Shown: positions 44,167 through 52,320 of the stretch, in pieces
Position numbering within the stretch: position 1 is the stretch's first letter
Layout: each line of letters begins with the position of its first letter
NCBI RefSeq assembly: GCF_014926405.1
Contig: NZ_JACXXJ020000005.1
Span: forward strand, 315,001 to 379,000
Length of the DNA stretch: 64,000 nt
Origin: Agrobacterium vitis
GTDB taxonomy: Bacteria; Pseudomonadota; Alphaproteobacteria; Rhizobiales; Rhizobiaceae
Reading direction: 5' to 3'
The notes under the pieces: generated by a model
What the model saw: only the letters and a program-made list of their open reading frames with translations
What the model was told of the DNA's origin: nothing
The model's database searches: none
Made by a program: the position numbers and the translations under genes

Positions 44167-45470
44167 GACGTTTGAGCCGCTGCGTGGCATCGGAAAGCGT
44201 CCCGGATTAGAAAACGCCGGTGTCGAAGTCCTGCCGATACCTAGCCTACACTGTTTATTGATGAAGAAAACAAATGACGAACAGCTGGGCCGTGGTATGG
44301 AGGCAATTCAATCGCTTACCAGCGGAGATACGCGAAATGACGGCTAACAAGGCAAGCCGAAATGCATTGATTGAACAAAAACGAAAAGACGGTGCAACGC
44401 TCGCTGCGCTGGCTAGGGAATTCAAAATTTCACAGACAGCCGTCAGCCAGCCAGGTCTTGGCCAAGCTCGACATAATCGCCGCGCCATCGAACGACGGCT
44501 TGAGGCGTCTCTGCGGCGGGTGACGAAGCCCTACGACGGTGAATAAACGTAGAGTAGATCGCCCGGAATGCCAGGCTCCAGACCGCGGGAGCAGCCATAG
44601 CCTTGTCGGCTCCCGCCTCGAAGAATGCTTTCAATGCTTCATAGGCGGCTTCATAAGTATTTCGGTCATGCGGTCTCTGATCGAGCATATCAGGGCTTGC
44701 GGATTCAGCTATCTATGCCCGCGGCCGGTCTTGCTGGCAATCCGTGGCAACAAATGGATTCAAGGATCTTGGATGGTGGCTGATGCCTGTGAGACCAATC
44801 CCACTCCTAGGCATGTTTACTAGCTCAATGTGCCCAAATTTCAGTATCGGGAGGCGCAGGGTCTTCGGTTCATTTCCTTTCACATCACTCAAAGCACTTT
44901 CGTCAGCGCTCCGTCTACCGGATCACACACTTGACGCGCTCAAATAACTAACGTGTCCGGTGCGTCTGGCCCGGTTAACGAGAACTGTGCCTGCTCCATT
45001 TGGCAGAAAGACAGAGCGGAAGCATCGTTGCATCATTCCGAACGAGGTGAGATCAATAATGCCCTTGCGAAGGTCCTGGAAGCGATCAGTGCAGCATCGG
45101 ATCCGGTGGACTTTTCATAGAAGAATGCATGGAAAGATTTAACCGATGGTTGGGAGGTATGTACACGCTACACAATCGTATCTCAATGGAGCCTCTTTTG
45201 TCGTTAGAATTTCACGGAAATCAAATAGAATTTTTCGGACGTGTCCTTCCTAAGGTGACCGCATCCACCTTTTTTCCGGATGTGCGTGTCGCGGCGTGTG
45301 AAGAGGAGGCCATGAGCGCCGGCATTTACCAGAAACTAGTCTGCGGCAAACAGGTATTAATTACATTTTGTCGGGAATTGCGCCGCAAAATTACGTTGCA
45401 AAACTTGTCGAGACTTACCTAATATGCTCACATGCGTGATTGAGGAGTTAAGGGATTAAGGGGACACGCA
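44167..45470. other. 1.3 kb low-coding region with remnants
   Basis: No confident gene. A plus-strand frame at 44337-44546 starts with MTANKASRNALIEQKRKDGATLAALAREFKISQTAVSQ, a helix-turn-helix that then loses sense, suggesting a truncated regulator or recombinase. A minus frame (44443-44688) and a plus frame of 97 codons (45129-45422, MERFNRWLGGMYTL) have no recognised family. Looks like decayed DNA between cargo modules. Confidence 0.4.
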
Positions 45471-46226
45471 ATGAAAAAACTGCTGCTCGTATTAATCGCA
45501 ATCGTCATTCTCGGTGGAGCGGCGGCCTGGGCGCTTATGGAGCGTGACACGTCGGCTGTGTTGCAATGGCAGCAACGGGCCGAAACGAAAGCCGAGCTCC
45601 AAGCCTTGATCGATTTCAAAAAATGGTTGGAGGCGCAAAAGACCGCTCATGATCCACTTTCCACGAGGGCCTTTCTTTCCCGGTCCATGCTGGACAATAT
45701 CTTGGCTGCTTTTGATAACACGCAGTTGAAACTTCCAGAGGCCCCAGACGTCGCACTGTTCGTGAAGAGCGTCAGGGCCGATTTCCGTCCGGGTTTCCCT
45801 GGATTGGCGATCGCCGCGACGGCCGAGAGGTCCGGGGTAACCGCGGACGTGTCGACTGTGGCTCGCATTGAACCCGTTTTTGACGGCGGCACCCTTCGGC
45901 TCAAGATTCACATTGATAGCCTTGTGCCGAGAATTTCTTGGCGCTTCCTTGATTTCTCCGTCGGTGGGTTAGTGCGCGACCTGACCCAGGCAAAGGTTGT
46001 CGACGCGATTAATAAGGCAGATGCACTGGGTGCTGTCTCAATCCCGCTCTCCCATACGGAAACATTTGCATTGCCTACGACCCAGATCCCGTTTTCGACA
46101 GTCGGGATGAACGCTGCCGTGACACTTCCGGCGGTCTCAGGGACAGTGACCGCGCAGCTCACGAGAATAGTCGCCATGCCGGAAGGCATATACGTTTATG
46201 CAACTCTTAATACGGGAGCTAGGTGA
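45471..46226 (+). CDS. Membrane-anchored periplasmic protein of unknown function
   Basis: 251 aa. Starts MKKLLLVLIAIVILGGAAAWALM, an N-terminal membrane anchor or signal. The rest is periplasmic: RAFLSRSMLDNILAAFDNTQLKLP and long alternating strands such as IEPVFDGGTLRLKIHIDSLVP and LPTTQIPFSTVGMNAAVTLPAVSG, reminiscent of TULIP/BPI-like lipid-binding folds, only a visual guess. Coupled to the next gene by a four-base overlap. Confidence 0.7.
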   Translation: MKKLLLVLIAIVILGGAAAWALMERDTSAVLQWQQRAETKAELQALIDFKKWLEAQKTAHDPLSTRAFLSRSMLDNILAAFDNTQLKLPEAPDVALFVKSVRADFRPGFPGLAIAATAERSGVTADVSTVARIEPVFDGGTLRLKIHIDSLVPRISWRFLDFSVGGLVRDLTQAKVVDAINKADALGAVSIPLSHTETFALPTTQIPFSTVGMNAAVTLPAVSGTVTAQLTRIVAMPEGIYVYATLNTGAR

Positions 46227-47110
46227 TGCGATCGATCCATCAGGCAGTTTATGTTTCCGCGGTGGCCGCAATTTGCGCGCTGCCCGTTACGGTGGGTGCG
46301 GCTGACGAAGAGCTTCCGGCTCAGATCGAAGCCGCTCGCGCTGAGGCTCTGAAGCTGATGGAAGGTATGCGCGTCTCAGAAGCGGACATCGCAATGTCGC
46401 TTCCATTGGCACCGATTACGACTGCTCTCGACGTGCTGAATGCGGCACCGGCAGAGCAGCGTACGATAACGGTGAGGAGTACGGGCGCGAACGGCTATTT
46501 CTGGAAAGATGATCCAACCTGGTGCGGCTCTTTCGCCGAACTCGGCAGGCCAGATGGGTTTCAGGCCGCAGCGACGCTTTCCAATTTCGGACTCGAGGTG
46601 CCCGATCCTAGCTCAATCATCGTCAATGTAAAAGCCGCCGTCTCCTTGCAACGGGCCGATGTCCATTGGCATTTTCGGGGAAGGCGGGTTTCCGGGCCAT
46701 TCGGAATTGGCAATGTGTGCCCACCAGGCGGTGGTTTTGGTGGGCATATCGGAGGCACCGGCGAGACGAGCTTTAAACTGCGCACGCTGGCGAAGTTGAG
46801 TCAGAACGCGGATGAGGGTGGTTTCCGATATGACCTGTCTATTGTCGCGCCCCCGAGCATTAGCATGACACTCAGGATCGGTTTTCAGAACATTGGCGAT
46901 CTTGGACTTCCACAGGGTTTCAATGTGCCGCAAGGCGCTTTGATGAGCGGGAAGATTCCACTGCTTTTCGAAAATACCGGAACGGTAAAGCTGCCAAACG
47001 GCGTCACTCGAAATTATACCGTGAGGGTTGCGCCCAAAAATCTGGAGTTAAGTCCAGCGGCGATATCGGGATATTGGACTGGCAAGGTTGAATTTGCACC
47101 CGCCTCGTAA
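46223..47110 (+). CDS. Secreted protein of unknown function
   Basis: 295 aa. Signal peptide (AVYVSAVAAICALPVTVGA-AD). The mature protein is rich in beta strands (ITVRSTGANGYFWKDDPTWCGSFAEL, ADVHWHFRGRRVSGPFGIGNVCPPGGG), with two Cys that may pair, and ends GYWTGKVEFAPAS. No family recognised. Operon partner of the preceding anchored protein; both may act at the envelope, perhaps as a complex. Confidence 0.7.
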   Translation: MMRSIHQAVYVSAVAAICALPVTVGAADEELPAQIEAARAEALKLMEGMRVSEADIAMSLPLAPITTALDVLNAAPAEQRTITVRSTGANGYFWKDDPTWCGSFAELGRPDGFQAAATLSNFGLEVPDPSSIIVNVKAAVSLQRADVHWHFRGRRVSGPFGIGNVCPPGGGFGGHIGGTGETSFKLRTLAKLSQNADEGGFRYDLSIVAPPSISMTLRIGFQNIGDLGLPQGFNVPQGALMSGKIPLLFENTGTVKLPNGVTRNYTVRVAPKNLELSPAAISGYWTGKVEFAPAS

Positions 47111-47284
47111 CAGCTCTTAACACACTGGGGCCGCGCTCTGACATATTGACGCGCGGACCCGCCCATGTACGCTAAAAATAAGGATTAGAACTGGCCGCGC
47201 TTTGGTTGTCCGGCGCCGGCGTAGGCTTCAAGGCGGATTGCAACGTCTCGCTTGAGAGCATCAATTTCTAAGCAAGGGTTTTTC

Positions 47285-47917
47285 ATGTCTGTACTGGCGA
47301 AGCTTTGGACCTGGACCGGATACGCATTCGTTCCACTCGCGATAACATGGGTATTTTATGCGCGCGGCGGTACGGACGGAACGCCGGTTGCTTTGGGCGT
47401 GCTGGTTTCGCGAGGCTACTGGGGACTTCTGTTGACCCTGCTCGTCACTGGTCTGCTTCTGTGGACAGTGACCCTCTATGTTCGGGCCGCGAAAGCCCGT
47501 GGCTCGAGAATCCTGATCCCGCCGAACACAACCTTCGAGACCGGTGGGCAAAGAAACCGGCTCGTATCCTGGGGCACGGCTATAATTTTCGCCGCAGTGA
47601 TGATCGCTGCACTTGCAGTGTTTTCCATACGCTACGGCGACAGCCGAATCTACGGCTGGGATGATCGCACGCCGTTGGCCGACGGCTTTTGGGAGAGTCG
47701 AACAATCGCCGATGCTCGACGATGCCCGAATGGCCCATGTTTCGCGATCAGCGAAAGGCTCGATAGCTCGGGCAAGCCACTCTCAGGCGTGAACGAGTAC
47801 ATACCCATTATCACCGACGCCGCTATCGTTGTCGCCGCCCTCCCTGCACTGGCATGCTTGGCTTTTCACCTTTACGGGATCGCGCGCTTAATCCGGTCTA
47901 GGTTAAGGCGGCGTTGA
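47285..47917 (+). CDS. Multi-pass membrane protein of unknown function
   Basis: 210 aa from ATG 47285, after AAGGGTTTTTC. Four likely membrane helices (about 8-25, 38-58, 96-116, 180-200). The central soluble loop contains a Cys pair (DARRCPNGPCFAI) and faces one side of the membrane. 175 bp after the secreted-protein gene; probably the third member of an envelope operon. Confidence 0.65.
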   Translation: MSVLAKLWTWTGYAFVPLAITWVFYARGGTDGTPVALGVLVSRGYWGLLLTLLVTGLLLWTVTLYVRAAKARGSRILIPPNTTFETGGQRNRLVSWGTAIIFAAVMIAALAVFSIRYGDSRIYGWDDRTPLADGFWESRTIADARRCPNGPCFAISERLDSSGKPLSGVNEYIPIITDAAIVVAALPALACLAFHLYGIARLIRSRLRRR

Positions 47918-48032
47918 AGGTTCTCCTTTAAAGACGGAAGAATATGCAGATCGCCGTTCAACCATGACATGAGTTGTCGTCTCTCTTCGTTACCCGGCTA
48001 GGGCTACCCGCGACAAATGGGAGGAGCGCTGC

Positions 48033-48668
48033 ATGCCCCTGATTACGGCGAAAGTCCCGGACAGTTGGGAAGAGCTTGAGGATACGATCCAGGCAACCCT
48101 TGCCGAATGCGGAATGAAAGCCACGAGGCAGGCGACGATCAAGTTGCCGCGCGGAAGCGTCGATGTCGATGTGCTGGCCGAGGAAACCGTGGATGGGATG
48201 ACCAGCGTCACGGTTTGCGAATGCAAGAACTGGAAAGCCAGGATTCCAAAAGAAATCGTGCATGCATTTCGAACAGTCATGCAGGAGACCGGCGCTAATA
48301 AAGGCTACACCATCTCTCGGGAAGGCTTGCAGTCAGGTGCGATCGAGGCGGCTGAGGCAACCAACATACACCTGGTCACGTTTGAGCAATTCCAGGAGCG
48401 GTACTTCGAAAAATGGTATCGCAATCGGCTTTGGGCGATCGAAGACGCGATCAAGAATTTCTACACATACTACGAGCCGCTTGGACAGCCTGGATTTCAT
48501 CTTCTTACGACGGATGACGAACGCGCCGCCTATGGCGAGGTAGCGCAATTCAGCCCTCCGCAAGCGCCGATGCTGAATGATCCAAGAGCGCGTCTATTTG
48601 GACAGCGTAGCGGGGAGAAGGCAATCCCCGATCCAAGGATTGCAGCGGTCCAGATTTTCGTCGATTAA
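48033..48668 (+). CDS. Restriction endonuclease-like (PD-(D/E)XK, Mrr type) protein
   Basis: 211 aa; ATG 48033 follows GGGAGGAGCGC. Active-site pattern: SVDVDVLAEE (Asp), then VTVCECKNWKARIP (E-x-K), followed by an alpha helix and GYTISREGLQSGAIEAAEATNIHLVTFEQF, as in Mrr-like and very-short-patch-type nucleases. No methylase or specificity partner is beside it. Convergent with the Shango-type operon, so probably another independent defence gene or an accessory nuclease. Confidence 0.75.
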   Translation: MPLITAKVPDSWEELEDTIQATLAECGMKATRQATIKLPRGSVDVDVLAEETVDGMTSVTVCECKNWKARIPKEIVHAFRTVMQETGANKGYTISREGLQSGAIEAAEATNIHLVTFEQFQERYFEKWYRNRLWAIEDAIKNFYTYYEPLGQPGFHLLTTDDERAAYGEVAQFSPPQAPMLNDPRARLFGQRSGEKAIPDPRIAAVQIFVD

Positions 48669-48770
48669 ATTCGAGTTAATTCAATGTATTAGGAAAGAAC
48701 AACAACGAGTCTCTGGTTCTTATCCGTTCAAGAGCTTTAAGTCTCCTCGTTATGTAAAGGCCCTCTGAGG

Positions 48771-51041
48771 CTACATCTCTGATTTGGCCTGGTGGTCGCC
48801 GCAAAGGCTAATGGCAATTTCTTGGAGAGCTCCATAATCAAGCCGCTCCCGAACGGTGACCATCGTCATTAAATCCCATGAAAGATGATTGTCGAAGCGC
48901 GCGAGATTCGGCCGGGCCACCCCGGTCATCAGGGCGTTGATCGTCGGCACATCGCCCGCTGCCCACCGCTTGAGGCATTGACTGACGCCTTCGGGATCAC
49001 AGTCCTGGAGTTCGAGGGAGTGCTGGTACTGCGCGGTCCTGAAGTCGCGCGAGAGGAAGGCGAGAGCCAGGGTGTTCAACTTCCTCGTTCCTATCCATGG
49101 CAGAACCAGAGCGCCATCTGCGTATGGCAGGATCGATCGCGTGGCCAGCCCAAGTTCACCAAAACACGCCCGGGCGCTGCCCAACATTTCCACAGCGACG
49201 CGGTCGATGTATGCGTACTGCTCGCTGCTTTCGAGCACTCTCTTCATTTCCAGCGCTATGCGATCGTGCAATCCACCGACATTACCGCTGAAGCGCGGCG
49301 GTTTGCCGCCCCGGGTCGGTTTCACGGTTATGACCCGACTGGCGTCGTCCACCTCGAGGACCTGCCAACGCCTTCCGGCGAAAATCAGCGTCTCCCCCGA
49401 CCTGATCGCCGAATCCAGCGGGTAGGTGCCTAGCGTTCTGGCGTCATGCATGATCCGGTATTCCCGCTCCGTCGAGAACACCGGGTAGAAGTCGTGCGCC
49501 TCCGTTATCCTTTCCCCGAACTCCCCGATCATCAGCAAGCCCTCCGGGGACTGCTCGACGAGCTTGTTCTCCTCAGACGCCATGCAGCGCAGGAGATCGG
49601 CGAATGTCGTGCGATCCACCGACTTGAAGGGGCCCCGGTCGCATAGGATTTTCCATGCGGCCTGCGGTGAAACGCCCCCCTTTTGGAGGATGAGCGCGAG
49701 AATTTGGTGAACGAGTGTCGAAAGATGCACTCCGGTCGGGGCAGGCGGCTCGCACCAGCCGTCCTTGAGGCATTCGATCATGGCGATCGATTGGACAAGC
49801 CCGAGGTTCAGGCGCTCGAGAGGATGCTGTCCGCGACCCGGATTGCGCTCGATGACGAACATCCGCATGACGGCCGGGCTTCCTGCCCGTCGTCCCGAAC
49901 GGCCGAGGCGCTGCCTGAGCGACGACACCGAGAAACCCGGTCCGATCTGAGCGACGGACTCCACGTCACCGATATCGATGCCGAGTTCCAAAGTCGTCGT
50001 CGCGACAGCCGTCGTCGGGCGGGGATCGTCGCGGAGCCTGAGCTCGACATCCTCGCGTTCGGCCTTGGACAGGCTGCCGTGGTGGGGAAAGAATTCGTTC
50101 GGGACGCGGTTCTCCTCGCACATGAGGCGGAGCCGATCCGCATAGAGCTCGACCCGCTCCCGGGAGCCGCCGAAAAGCAGGTTCCGGTGCCCCCTCAGAA
50201 AACGAAAGAGGTCGTCCGCCAGGCGTTCCGGGATGCCGTGCCGTTCGTCCGCCTCTTTGTCGGGCGGGGCCTCGTCGTTCTCGTCGCCGTCGTCCTTGGG
50301 CGCCTCTTCCTTTTCGTAGTATCCCCGGATCTGCAACTTGAGGCCATTACCTTCGTCATTCCCCTCGATGACCACCACGTTCGCGCCGCCGGCGGGTCGG
50401 AGCGCGTCGGCGGCCAGCCGCATATCACCGAGCGTCGCCGAGAGGCCGACACGGTCGATCCGCTCCCTCCCGCATTCGATCTCGATGCGATTGAGGATTG
50501 ACTGGAGCTGCATGCCCCGCTCGGTCCCGATGAACGCGTGGAGTTCATCGATGACGACGGCCTCCAGCGAGGAGAACAGGAATCGTATTTCCTTGCCCCG
50601 GCGGACGAGGAGCGCCTCCAGCGATTCCGGCGTGATCAACACGACCCCGCTCGGATTCTTGCGCGCCCGCGACTTGGCATCTGCAGACACGTCGCCATGC
50701 CATTTATGGAGAGGGATATCGCAGGCCTCGCATAGTGGCTCGAGCCGACGGTACTGGTCGTTGATGAGCGCCTTGAGCGGACTGACATAGAGGATGCGGA
50801 AGCCGTCCCGCCCATCGTCGTCGAGGACGCGGGTCAACAGCGGCATGATCGCGGCTTCCGTCTTTCCCGCAGCCGTGCGGGCGGATATGACGACGTCGCC
50901 GCCCGCGAGAACGGCGGGTATCGCCTTCTCCTGAACGTCCCTCAGCCGCTGCCATTTCTGTGCCCAGATCCAGCGCCGGATTGGTTGGCCGAGACGCTCA
51001 AAGGCGGAGGGTTGCAAGCTCGTCGTCCCCGTCGTCGGCAT
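48771..51041 (-). CDS. sngC: Lhr-like DEAD/DEAH helicase, Shango SngC type
   Basis: 756 aa superfamily 2 helicase. Walker A SARTAAGKTEAAI, DEAD-type box VIDELHAF, motif III GLSATLGD, and motif VI RLGRSGRRAG are all seen; the central insertion YEKEEAPKDDGDENDEAPPDKEAD is acidic and low complexity. C-terminal part resembles Lhr/BrxHI helicases. It is the last gene of a three-gene operon with a DUF2791 ATPase and a TerB protein, the composition of the Shango anti-phage system. Overlaps sngB by 44 bp. Confidence 0.85.
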   Translation of the reverse strand: MPTTGTTSLQPSAFERLGQPIRRWIWAQKWQRLRDVQEKAIPAVLAGGDVVISARTAAGKTEAAIMPLLTRVLDDDGRDGFRILYVSPLKALINDQYRRLEPLCEACDIPLHKWHGDVSADAKSRARKNPSGVVLITPESLEALLVRRGKEIRFLFSSLEAVVIDELHAFIGTERGMQLQSILNRIEIECGRERIDRVGLSATLGDMRLAADALRPAGGANVVVIEGNDEGNGLKLQIRGYYEKEEAPKDDGDENDEAPPDKEADERHGIPERLADDLFRFLRGHRNLLFGGSRERVELYADRLRLMCEENRVPNEFFPHHGSLSKAEREDVELRLRDDPRPTTAVATTTLELGIDIGDVESVAQIGPGFSVSSLRQRLGRSGRRAGSPAVMRMFVIERNPGRGQHPLERLNLGLVQSIAMIECLKDGWCEPPAPTGVHLSTLVHQILALILQKGGVSPQAAWKILCDRGPFKSVDRTTFADLLRCMASEENKLVEQSPEGLLMIGEFGERITEAHDFYPVFSTEREYRIMHDARTLGTYPLDSAIRSGETLIFAGRRWQVLEVDDASRVITVKPTRGGKPPRFSGNVGGLHDRIALEMKRVLESSEQYAYIDRVAVEMLGSARACFGELGLATRSILPYADGALVLPWIGTRKLNTLALAFLSRDFRTAQYQHSLELQDCDPEGVSQCLKRWAAGDVPTINALMTGVARPNLARFDNHLSWDLMTMVTVRERLDYGALQEIAISLCGDHQAKSEM

Positions 51042-52320
51042 CCACCGGGATTTCCGCCTCGTCCGCGCCTTGGCGATCCTCGCTCACTTCGACACGGGTC
51101 AGCAGGTCGTTCCACTTGACCTCGGGGTTCTGCTCCAGGACCGCGAGTAGGTCCACAAACGCCTTCACTGTGTTTCGAGGCGTGCGGAAGTAGGCGTCGC
51201 CGATCGTGTTCGAACAATGCTCCATGAAAGCGACGAGAGCATCATCCGGGACCAGATGCTTCTCCGGCTCGCCACCTGCGAACACATCGCGAAGCCTTTC
51301 CAGCAGGTGGAACAGTTCTTCCGGGGTGAGGCTCGGAAGGTTGATGACGGGTCCCGAATAGTCGGCAAGGCCGTTCACTGCAAAGCTGTTCTCGGCAAGC
51401 CTGCTCTGCAGCGCCTCGTAGGAGTAGAGACCCCGGCGGGTGTCGAGCAGAAACTCCGGCGTTCCGCCGAGAATGAAGCCGATGCCTTCGGTGGTCCCCT
51501 GCAGCACGTCGTTCAGGATGCGGAGGATCTGCTCGTAGTTCTGCTTCCGGGCCTGGGCGCTCTGCAGCTTGTAGAGGTTCACCAGCTCATCAAGGCAGAC
51601 GATCAACCCCCCGAACCCGGCAACCCTGACGAATTTCGCCAGAAGCCTCAGGCCGTCGTAGAAGGACGCGTCGTCGAGGATCGTCCTGACGCCGAGATCC
51701 TGCCGCGCTTCGGTCTTGGTCGTGTACTCGCCCCGGAGCCAGCGGAGGGCAGCATCCTGGAGAGTGCCATTCCCGTCTTCATATCCGCGGGCGTAAGCGG
51801 CGACCACCGTCGCGAAGTCGTAGCCAGCAACCATTTCGCGGATATCGCCGAGCCCGTCCTTGACAGCCGTCTCGATCGGCACGCCCGTCGCGCGCGCTTT
51901 CTCAGTTGCCTTCTGGATGTAGCTTTCGAGAATGTTACGCAGCGCGCCGCCATCTGGAGCGGTGCGGGTCGAAAGGCTTCTTGCCAGCTCGGCATAGAGC
52001 GAGCGAGCCTGGCCGTTGGTCGCGTGGATGCGTCGGTCGGGCGACAAGTCGGCCTGGCATACGGCCAGCTTGCTCTGGAGGGCTATCTGCCGAACAAGGA
52101 ATAGGAAGAACGTCTTGCCAGCCCCGTATGCGCCGATCACGAAACGTATGCTCGATCCACCTTCGCCCACCCGGCGTATGTCACGAATGAGCGCGTCGAT
52201 CTCGCGCTGACGTCCGACCTGAATGTGCTGTAGGCCGAGCCTCGGGACGACACCCGCGCGGAGCGCACTGATGATTGTGTCGCGGTCACGCGGCTTGATG
52301 GCGGGTGGCTTGGTGGTCAT
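50998..52320 (-). CDS. sngB: DUF2791/BrxD-type P-loop ATPase, Shango SngB type
   Basis: 440 aa. Walker A FVIGAYGAGKTFFLFL, Walker B GGLIVCLDELVNLYK, and sensor-like IGFILGGTPEFLLDTRRGLYSY. This family includes BrxD of BREX and SngB of Shango; together with the flanking helicase and TerB protein the Shango assignment is preferred, and no BREX methylase or PglZ is present. Acts in the cytoplasm. Start overlaps the sngA stop by four bases (ATGA type); end overlaps sngC. Confidence 0.87.
   Translation of the reverse strand: MTTKPPAIKPRDRDTIISALRAGVVPRLGLQHIQVGRQREIDALIRDIRRVGEGGSSIRFVIGAYGAGKTFFLFLVRQIALQSKLAVCQADLSPDRRIHATNGQARSLYAELARSLSTRTAPDGGALRNILESYIQKATEKARATGVPIETAVKDGLGDIREMVAGYDFATVVAAYARGYEDGNGTLQDAALRWLRGEYTTKTEARQDLGVRTILDDASFYDGLRLLAKFVRVAGFGGLIVCLDELVNLYKLQSAQARKQNYEQILRILNDVLQGTTEGIGFILGGTPEFLLDTRRGLYSYEALQSRLAENSFAVNGLADYSGPVINLPSLTPEELFHLLERLRDVFAGGEPEKHLVPDDALVAFMEHCSNTIGDAYFRTPRNTVKAFVDLLAVLEQNPEVKWNDLLTRVEVSEDRQGADEAEIPVDADDGDDELATLRL

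Noticed and set aside
48771..52320. BREX system, because of BrxD-like ATPase and Lhr-like helicase
   Set aside because: No PglZ, PglX/methylase, BrxC/PglY or BrxA/B genes; TerB partner favours Shango.
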